Below are positions 13,182 to 17,290 of a DNA stretch of 17,290 nt, piece by piece. Both the position numbers and the translations under genes were made by a program. This stretch comes from Streptomyces katrae (GTDB lineage: Bacteria; Actinomycetota; Actinomycetes; Streptomycetales; Streptomycetaceae), in contig NZ_JZWV01000087.1 in assembly GCF_000966975.1 (NCBI RefSeq), positions 1-17,290 on the forward strand, given 5' to 3'. Below the pieces are notes generated by a model that worked only from the letters and a program-made list of their open reading frames with translations, did no database searches and was not told where the DNA came from. Numbering within the stretch: the first letter of the stretch is position 1; the number at the start of each line of letters is the position of its first letter.

Positions 13182-13408
13182 GCCCCGGTCCTCCCCTGCT
13201 CTATCAGTTCGGCGACCCGGGCCGGGGTCTGCGCCAGGTAGAAGTCGCGGACGGACAGCGTGACGCCGTACTGCTCCGTGACCTGCTCGATGATCTTGAT
13301 GCCGCTGAGGGAGTTGCCGCCGATCGTGAAGAAGTCGTCCTCCACGCCCACCTCGCGGCCGAGGTGTTCGCCCCAGAGCTCCGCGATTTCCTGTCCCAAC
13401 GATCCCAT
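13178..13408 (-). CDS. Free-standing peptidyl-carrier-type protein
   Basis: This 76-residue protein is a single carrier domain. The phosphopantetheine site is Ser33 in DDFFTIGGNSLSGIKII; the FFxxGGxS form is typical of NRPS peptidyl carriers and unlike the LGxDSL of the PKS ACPs here. It should hold an acyl or aminoacyl thioester after modification by a phosphopantetheinyl transferase, which is not in the window. The ATG at 13408 is preceded by GGAGGAAGGA about 10 bases upstream and starts exactly one carrier domain. Reading on to an ATG at 13630 would add 74 Arg/Pro-rich residues with no domain character. It is the first gene of the leftward operon and overlaps the P450 start. No adenylation domain or ligase to load it is visible nearby, so the cargo is unknown. 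Confidence 0.93.
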   Translation of the reverse strand: MGSLGQEIAELWGEHLGREVGVEDDFFTIGGNSLSGIKIIEQVTEQYGVTLSVRDFYLAQTPARVAELIEQGRTGA

Positions 13409-13455
13409 TGCCCGTCTGTCCTTCCTCCGCCGGCCGGGGGTCCCCCGGCCGCGCC

Positions 13456-13471
13456 GTCCCGCCGGCGAGAC
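13456..13471. repeat. 16-bp palindrome-like element, copy 1
   Basis: GTCCCGCCGGCGAGAC matches the perfect palindrome at 13598-13613 at 15 of 16 bases. It directly precedes the first CGTTC-N3-GAACG site. High GC raises the odds of a chance match. Confidence 0.45.
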
Positions 13472-13472
13472 A

Positions 13473-13485
13473 CGTTCCTCGAACG
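13473..13485. promoter_or_regulatory. Candidate operator CGTTC-N3-GAACG, copy 1
   Basis: CGTTCCTCGAACG is a perfect 5-base inverted repeat with a 3-base centre. It lies 64 bases upstream of the carrier-protein ATG. The same arms recur at 13677-13689 on the other side of the control region. The cognate regulator is not in the window. Confidence 0.5.
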
Positions 13486-13597
13486 GCCGGACCGAGTGTC
13501 GCGTGGATGCCGGTCCGCCCACACCGCTTCGGCGGTGCCCCGGCGCTCGCCGGCCGGTGGGGTTGAGAGTGCGCCGGAGGGTCCGTTGCCCGGGAGC

Positions 13598-13613
13598 GTC
13601 CCGCCGGCGGGAC
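13598..13613. repeat. 16-bp perfect palindrome, copy 2
   Basis: GTCCCGCCGGCGGGAC is self-complementary over its full length. It is 142 bases from the near-copy at 13456. It could be an operator, or a GC-rich coincidence. Confidence 0.5.
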
Positions 13614-13676
13614 AGCGGAAGTCCGCGCACGGGGTTGCCCCGTCCCGGCAGTGGCGTTCCTTGACCGGCTGATTCG

Positions 13677-13689
13677 CGTTCAGTGAACG
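13677..13689. promoter_or_regulatory. Candidate operator CGTTC-N3-GAACG, copy 2
   Basis: CGTTCAGTGAACG pairs over six bases each side of a central G. It lies 50 bases upstream of the flavoprotein GTG, where a repressor or activator would act. Single GAACG half-sites follow at 13723-13727 and 13733-13737, and a CGTTC at 13655-13659. Confidence 0.55.
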
Positions 13690-13739
13690 TGAAGGTGGTT
13701 CAACGACGTTAGAGGCGCAGTCGAACGAGGGGGAACGAC

Positions 13740-15254
13740 GTGGGGCATACGGGTACGGACGCGGACGTGGTCGTCGCGGGCGCCGGGCCGACGGGCCTGA
13801 TGCTCGCCTGCGAGCTGCGGCTGGCGGGCGCGGACGTGGTGGTGGTCGAGCGGCTCGCGGAGCGGACGGGCGAGTCACGGGCCGGCGGGATCCACTCGCG
13901 CACCCTGGAGGTGCTGGACCAGCGCGGGGTCCTGGACCGCTTCCTGGCGGAGGGCGAGCCGCAGCCGGTCGGGCATTTCTCCGGTCTGTATCTGGACTTC
14001 GACGAGTCGGAGTCGAGGCATCCCTATCCGCTGATGATCCTTCAGTCCGCCGTGGAGCGGCTGCTGGAGGAGTGGGCCGGTGAGCTGGGCGTGCGGGTGC
14101 GCCGGTCGGCCGCGGTGAGCGGGATCCGCCAGGACGCGGGCGGGGTGACGGTCGAGCTGGACACGGCGGACGGGGCGGCGGAGCTGCGCGCCGGCTACCT
14201 GGTGGGCTGCGACGGCGGCCGCAGCACGGTGCGCAAGCTGGCCGGGATCGGCTTCCCCGGCACCGACGCGACGATGACGGCGCTGATCGGGGACGTGGAA
14301 CTGCCCGGCCTGCCCGAGGACTACGTGTGGGTGCGGCGCACTCCGGGCGGCGACTACTCGGCGATCGCCTTCGAGCCGGGCTGGTACCGGGTGATCACCT
14401 CCGAGTACGACCGGGTCGCGGACCGCGACGAGCCCGCGACGTTCGAGCAGCTGCGGGAGTCCCTGGTCAGGGTCGCGGGCACCGACTTCGGCATGCACAG
14501 CCCGCGGTGGGTCTCCCGGTTCAACGACGCCGCCCGGCAGGCCGACCGCTACCGGAAGGGGCGGGTGCTGCTGGCGGGCGACGCCGCGCACATCCATTTC
14601 CCGGCCGGCGGGCAGGGGCTGAACATGGGCGTGCAGGACGCGGTCAACCTTGGCTGGAAGCTGGCCTCGGTGGTGCGCGGCCGGGCTCCGGAGAGCCTGC
14701 TGGACAGCTACCACGACGAGCGCCACCCCGTCGGGGAGCGCGTGCTGCACAACACCCGGGCGCAGGCGGCCCTGGCCCGGCCCGGGGCCGCGACGGACGC
14801 GCTGCGCGAGGTGTTCGGCTCGCTCATGGTCTTCGACGACGTCAACCGGGTGCTGCGGCACATGCTGACCGCGCTGGACGTCCGCTACCCGGTCGACGGG
14901 GACCACCCGATGGAGGGCCGGCGGGTCTTCGACGCGGACCTCAAGACGGACGAGGGCGTCATCGGCGTGTACCAGCTGCTGCACGGTGCCCGGCCGGTCC
15001 TGCTCGACCTGTGCGGCAGCGTGGAGGTGACCGCGGCCGCCGCGGGCTGGGCCGATCGCGTCGACCTCGTCGCGGCGCGCGCCGAGGACGAGCTGTGGCC
15101 CGTTCCGCCGGTCGGCGAGGTGCCCGCTCCGGCGGCGCTGCTGATCCGGCCCGACGGGCACGTGGCCTGGGCGGCGGACGCCGGCGGAGAGCCGGACACC
15201 GCCGCGCTGCGGGCGGCCCTGACCACCTGGTTCGGTCCGGCTCTGGAGGGGTGA
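13740..15254 (+). CDS. FAD-dependent aromatic-type monooxygenase (rifampicin monooxygenase-like)
   Basis: This 504-residue group A flavoprotein hydroxylase has the three expected motifs: GAGPTG for the FAD ADP moiety (14-19), CDGGRSTVRK (157-166), and the flavin-binding GD motif LLAGDAAHIHFPAGGQG (277-293). The region AGTDFGMHSPRWVSRF and the thioredoxin-like C-terminal domain match what I recall of rifampicin monooxygenase and aromatic-polyketide hydroxylases. It should use NADPH and O2 to hydroxylate an electron-rich ring or do a Baeyer-Villiger-type insertion. It could tailor the product or an aromatic building block, or confer resistance; the sequence does not decide. The GTG start has GAGGGGGAA a few bases upstream and places the Rossmann motif at the usual distance. 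It is the only rightward gene, transcribed divergently from the PKS operon and ending at a strong hairpin. Confidence 0.94.
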   Translation: MGHTGTDADVVVAGAGPTGLMLACELRLAGADVVVVERLAERTGESRAGGIHSRTLEVLDQRGVLDRFLAEGEPQPVGHFSGLYLDFDESESRHPYPLMILQSAVERLLEEWAGELGVRVRRSAAVSGIRQDAGGVTVELDTADGAAELRAGYLVGCDGGRSTVRKLAGIGFPGTDATMTALIGDVELPGLPEDYVWVRRTPGGDYSAIAFEPGWYRVITSEYDRVADRDEPATFEQLRESLVRVAGTDFGMHSPRWVSRFNDAARQADRYRKGRVLLAGDAAHIHFPAGGQGLNMGVQDAVNLGWKLASVVRGRAPESLLDSYHDERHPVGERVLHNTRAQAALARPGAATDALREVFGSLMVFDDVNRVLRHMLTALDVRYPVDGDHPMEGRRVFDADLKTDEGVIGVYQLLHGARPVLLDLCGSVEVTAAAAGWADRVDLVAARAEDELWPVPPVGEVPAPAALLIRPDGHVAWAADAGGEPDTAALRAALTTWFGPALEG

Positions 15255-15287
15255 GGGGGCGCCCCCGACGGTGCGGGGGAACGCGAG

Positions 15288-15344
15288 CGGCGGCCGCCGG
15301 GACCCTGGCCGGGTCCGGCCCCTGGCCGGGTCCGGCGGCCGCCG
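15288..15344. terminator. Strong GC hairpin between convergent genes, likely bidirectional terminator
   Basis: The left arm (15288-15305) and right arm (15328-15344) are complementary over about 17 pairs with one bulged G, built on CGGCGGCCGCCGG. The loop holds an 18-bp tandem duplication (CCTGGCCGGGTCCGGCCC from 15304, repeated from 15322 with small change), so alternative pairings exist. No clear T-tract follows, which is usual in Streptomyces. A second short palindrome, GGGGGCGCCCCC (15255-15266), touches the flavoprotein stop. Confidence 0.75.
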
Positions 15345-15370
15345 TCGTCGTGGCGGCGCTCAGGCCGGGC

Positions 15371-16132
15371 TCACGCCCGCTTCTTGAACGTGGAGACCGC
15401 CCAGACGTACCCGAGGAGGGCGAGGCCCACGCACCAGGCGACGGCCGCGAGGGCGTCGCCGCCCGAGGGGTTGCCGTTCAGCAGCCCGCGCAGGGTCTCG
15501 ATGATCGGGGTGAAGGGCTGGTACTCGGCGAACTGCCGGATGCCCGTGCCCATGGTCTCGGCGGGGACGAACGCGGTGCTCAGGAACGGCAGCATGATCA
15601 GCGGGACGGTGGCCAGGCCCGCGGACTCCACGGTCTTGGCGGCCAGGCCCGTGGCGACGGTGAGCCAGCCGGCCGCGAAGCTCAGCAGCACGACGACGCC
15701 GACGACGCCGAGCCAGTCGAGGGCACTGGCGGCCGGGTCGAAGCCCATCGCGAAGGCCACGCCGACGATGGCCGCGCAGGCCACCAGGCAGCGGACCGTG
15801 GTGATGACGACGTGCCCGGTCAGCATGGCTCCGCGCGAGACGTCCATGGTCTTGAAGCGGTTGATGATGCCCTTGGTCATGTCGTCGTTCACGGCCGTGG
15901 CGGTGGCGCCCAGCCCGTAGCTGATGGCCATCACGAGGAGGCCGGGCGTGGCGTAGTCCACGTAGTCCTCGCCGACGCTGAAGGCGCCGCCGAACACCCC
16001 GACGAACATGAGCATGATGATGATGGGGAACAGGACCGCGTTGAAGACCGTGACGGGGTTGCGCACGGTGTGCTTCAGGTTGCGGCGCAGCATGATCGCC
16101 GAGTCGGCCAACGGCGTCGAGACCGTGCTCAC
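15371..16132 (-). CDS. ABC-2 type transporter permease (DrrB-like)
   Basis: This 253-residue integral membrane protein is the permease of a two-gene exporter. Hydrophobic segments lie near residues 30-48, 62-80, 105-130, 140-163, 172-190 and 228-246, about six helices as in ABC-2 permeases. The RxFxTMDVSRGAM segment (92-103), between the second and third helices, is typical of the DrrB/NodJ group. The GTG at 16132 overlaps the ATPase stop by four bases (GTGA), so the pair is translationally coupled. Reading the frame upstream gives a longer Arg/Pro-rich extension inside the ATPase gene that is not real. It probably exports the polyketide product and so protects the producer. The substrate cannot be read from sequence. 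Confidence 0.93.
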   Translation of the reverse strand: MSTVSTPLADSAIMLRRNLKHTVRNPVTVFNAVLFPIIIMLMFVGVFGGAFSVGEDYVDYATPGLLVMAISYGLGATATAVNDDMTKGIINRFKTMDVSRGAMLTGHVVITTVRCLVACAAIVGVAFAMGFDPAASALDWLGVVGVVVLLSFAAGWLTVATGLAAKTVESAGLATVPLIMLPFLSTAFVPAETMGTGIRQFAEYQPFTPIIETLRGLLNGNPSGGDALAAVAWCVGLALLGYVWAVSTFKKRA

Positions 16133-17085
16133 TGTGCGATCGCCTCCTTGCTGGTGTTCTGGACGCCCGCCGGCTGGTCGGTGAGGGCGAGGAAGACGTC
16201 GTCGAGGTCCGGGCGCTGCACCGAGAACTCCTCGGCGTCGAGCCCGTGGGCGTCGAGCCGGTCCAGCAGGGCCCGCACCGAGCGGGTCCCGCCGTCGCCG
16301 GGCACGCTCAGGGTCAGCTCCTCGTCGTCGCGGGTGGCCTCCAGGAGGACCCGGGCTGCGGCGTCGAGCCCGGCGAGGTCGGCGAAGCGGAACCGGACGT
16401 GGGTACCGGGGATCTGGCCCTTGAGCTCCTCGGGGGTGCCCTGGGCGACCAGGCGGCCCTGGTTGAGGACCGCGATCCGGTCGGCGAGCTGGTCGGCCTC
16501 CTCCAGGTACTGGGTGGTGAGGAAGATGGTGGCGCCCTCGGCGACCAGTTCGCGGACGATGCCCCACATGGTGCGGCGGCTGCGCGGGTCGAGGCCCGTC
16601 GTCGGCTCGTCCAGGAAGATCACCTGCGGGCTGCCGACCAGGGTCATCGCCAGGTCCAGCTTGCGGCGCATACCGCCGGAGTAGGTGGACGCCTGCTTGT
16701 CCGCCGACCCCGCCAGGTCGAAGCGCTCCAGCAGTCCGGTGACCAGCCGGCCGCCGTCGCGCACGCGCTTCAGGTCAGCCATCAGCTGCAGGTTCTCACG
16801 GCCCGTCAGCAGTTCGTCGACCGCGGCGAACTGGCCGGTCACGCCGATGGCGCCGCGCACCTGCCGGGTCTCGGCGGCCACGTCGTAACCGGCGACGCGC
16901 ACGGTGCCGGCGTCGGCCTTCATCAACGTCGTCAGGACGTTGACCGTCGTCGTCTTGCCGGCCCCGTTGGGGCCGAGCAGGGAGAAGACCGATCCCGCGG
17001 CGACGTCGAAGTCGATGCCGTCGAGCACGACCTTGTCACCGTATGCCTTGCGCAGCCCTGAAACTGCGATCGCTGAACTTCTCAT
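16129..17085 (-). CDS. ABC transporter ATP-binding protein (DrrA-like)
   Basis: This 318-residue cytoplasmic ATPase drives the adjacent permease. Motifs are Walker A GPNGAGKT (38-45), Q-loop Gln85, signature YSGGMRR (135-141), Walker B VIFLDE (155-160) and a D-loop GLD. The switch position reads LTTQYLEEAD, with Gln192 where many ABC proteins have His; this is normal for the DrrA family of antibiotic exporters. A C-terminal extension of about 90 residues ending in a DLDDVFLALT motif is also DrrA-like. The ATG at 17085 has GAGGAAAG about 7 bases upstream. It is the first gene of a two-gene operon with the permease. The thioesterase-like gene upstream ends 75 bases away, so read-through from it is possible. 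Confidence 0.95.
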   Translation of the reverse strand: MRSSAIAVSGLRKAYGDKVVLDGIDFDVAAGSVFSLLGPNGAGKTTTVNVLTTLMKADAGTVRVAGYDVAAETRQVRGAIGVTGQFAAVDELLTGRENLQLMADLKRVRDGGRLVTGLLERFDLAGSADKQASTYSGGMRRKLDLAMTLVGSPQVIFLDEPTTGLDPRSRRTMWGIVRELVAEGATIFLTTQYLEEADQLADRIAVLNQGRLVAQGTPEELKGQIPGTHVRFRFADLAGLDAAARVLLEATRDDEELTLSVPGDGGTRSVRALLDRLDAHGLDAEEFSVQRPDLDDVFLALTDQPAGVQNTSKEAIAQ

Positions 17086-17160
17086 GCCTCCACTTTCCTC
17101 TCCGGGCCTGTCATCGACCTGTCACGCCGCTGACACGGCGCTGGAGCGCATCGCTGCTGA
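17086..17160. promoter_or_regulatory. Short intergenic stretch with CCTGTCA repeats before the ABC operon
   Basis: CCTGTCA occurs at 17107-17113 and 17118-17124, exactly 11 bases apart, and TGTCA (17120-17124) forms an inverted repeat with TGACA (17131-17135) across six bases. These could bind a regulator of the exporter genes. I cannot assign a promoter. Confidence 0.35.
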
Positions 17161-17290
17161 TCAGAGGGACTGCTGCGCGATCAGGTCGAGGACCTCGCGA
17201 CCTGCGTCGACCAGGTACATGTGGTCGCCGGGGAATTCCGCCCAGGTGAAGCCGGCGGTGGTCGCCGCCTGCCACTGGCGGGCCCCCCCC
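17161..17290 (-). CDS. C-terminal end of a type II thioesterase-like protein, partial
   Basis: Only the last 42 residues are in the window, ending at TGA 17163-17161. The segment WAEFPGDHMYLVDAGREVL matches the end of type II thioesterases, where the His of FPGDH is the catalytic base, preceded by a W-x-x-x-T stretch. Such enzymes remove stalled or wrong acyl groups from PKS/NRPS carrier domains. If so, the cluster already has an ordinary editing thioesterase, which makes a different role for the Cys-type protein at 11185-11931 more likely. The window ends in a run of eight C on the plus strand (17283-17290), so the reading frame at the very edge should be treated with care. Confidence 0.72.
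   Translation of the reverse strand, partial: GGARQWQAATTAGFTWAEFPGDHMYLVDAGREVLDLIAQQSL

Larger units (their letters stand above)
13409..13739. promoter_or_regulatory. Divergent intergenic control region
   Basis: These 331 bases lie between the leftward carrier-protein operon and the rightward flavoprotein and hold no convincing gene. They must contain the start signals for both. I cannot assign a sure -35/-10 pair; TTGACC at 13661-13666 (plus) and TTGAAC at 13704-13699 (minus) are weak candidates. Two CGTTC-N3-GAACG palindromes and two near-identical 16-mers (13456-13471, 13598-13613) are listed separately. Confidence 0.75.

Noticed and set aside
13409..13630. N-terminal extension of the carrier protein to an ATG at 13630 (150 residues)
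   Set aside because: The added 74 residues are Arg/Pro/Gly-rich without domain features, would cover the divergent control region, and the ATG at 13408 has a good ribosome binding site and begins a normal carrier domain.
13875..15161. Long minus-strand open frame opposite the flavoprotein
   Set aside because: It is a shadow of 13740-15254, with a His/Gln/Arg/Pro-rich composition and no recognisable domain.
16133..16567. Permease frame extended upstream to 398 residues
   Set aside because: The extension overlaps the ATPase gene in another frame and is Arg/Pro-rich; the GTG at 16132 with GTGA overlap gives a normal-length ABC-2 permease.
16129..17085. Gln instead of His at the ABC switch position as a possible defect
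   Set aside because: LTTQYLEEAD is the usual form in the DrrA family, so this is not a sign of inactivation.

Overview
The window reads as part of a modular type I polyketide biosynthetic gene cluster from a high-GC actinomycete, most likely Streptomyces or a close relative. The signs are very high GC, strong third-position G/C bias (which creates long false ORFs opposite the real genes), GTG starts, GTGA/ATGA stop-start overlaps and actinomycete-type protein families. The species and the product cannot be named from this sequence.

Layout. Positions 1-13408 hold one leftward run of six genes, probably a single operon. In transcription order they are: a free-standing 76-residue peptidyl-carrier-type protein (13408-13178), a cytochrome P450 (13181-11928), an alpha/beta-hydrolase of the type II thioesterase fold whose nucleophile is Cys instead of Ser (11931-11185), a stand-alone PKS loading protein KSQ-AT-ACP (11121-7966), a one-module PKS KS-AT-DH*-KR-ACP (7924-2306, DH predicted dead), and the start of the next PKS (2296 to beyond the left edge, KS plus most of a malonyl-type AT). 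A 331-bp divergent control region (13409-13739) separates this operon from a rightward FAD-dependent monooxygenase (13740-15254). It carries two copies of CGTTC-N3-GAACG, one close to each divergent start. A strong hairpin at 15288-15344 lies between the convergent monooxygenase and transporter genes. A leftward DrrA/DrrB-type ABC exporter (ATPase 17085-16129, permease 16132-15371) follows, then the C-terminal end of a second thioesterase-like protein (17290-17161).

How the genes may work together. The loading AT puts a dicarboxylic acyl group on its ACP and the KSQ domain (Gln for Cys) decarboxylates it to make the starter. Module 1 adds a methylmalonyl unit (YASH motif) and its KR reduces it, probably to a D-type (B-type KR) beta-hydroxyl that is kept because the DH lacks its catalytic Asp. 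Module 2 adds a malonyl unit (HAFH motif). The carrier protein, P450 and Cys-hydrolase trio at the head of the operon suggests a side pathway in which a carrier-bound acyl or aminoacyl group is oxidised and then transferred by a Cys acyltransferase comparable to SyrC or CmaE. This is the most interesting possibility here, but no adenylation domain is visible, so it stays a hypothesis. The flavoprotein resembles the rifampicin monooxygenase group and may tailor or detoxify the product; the ABC pair probably exports it.
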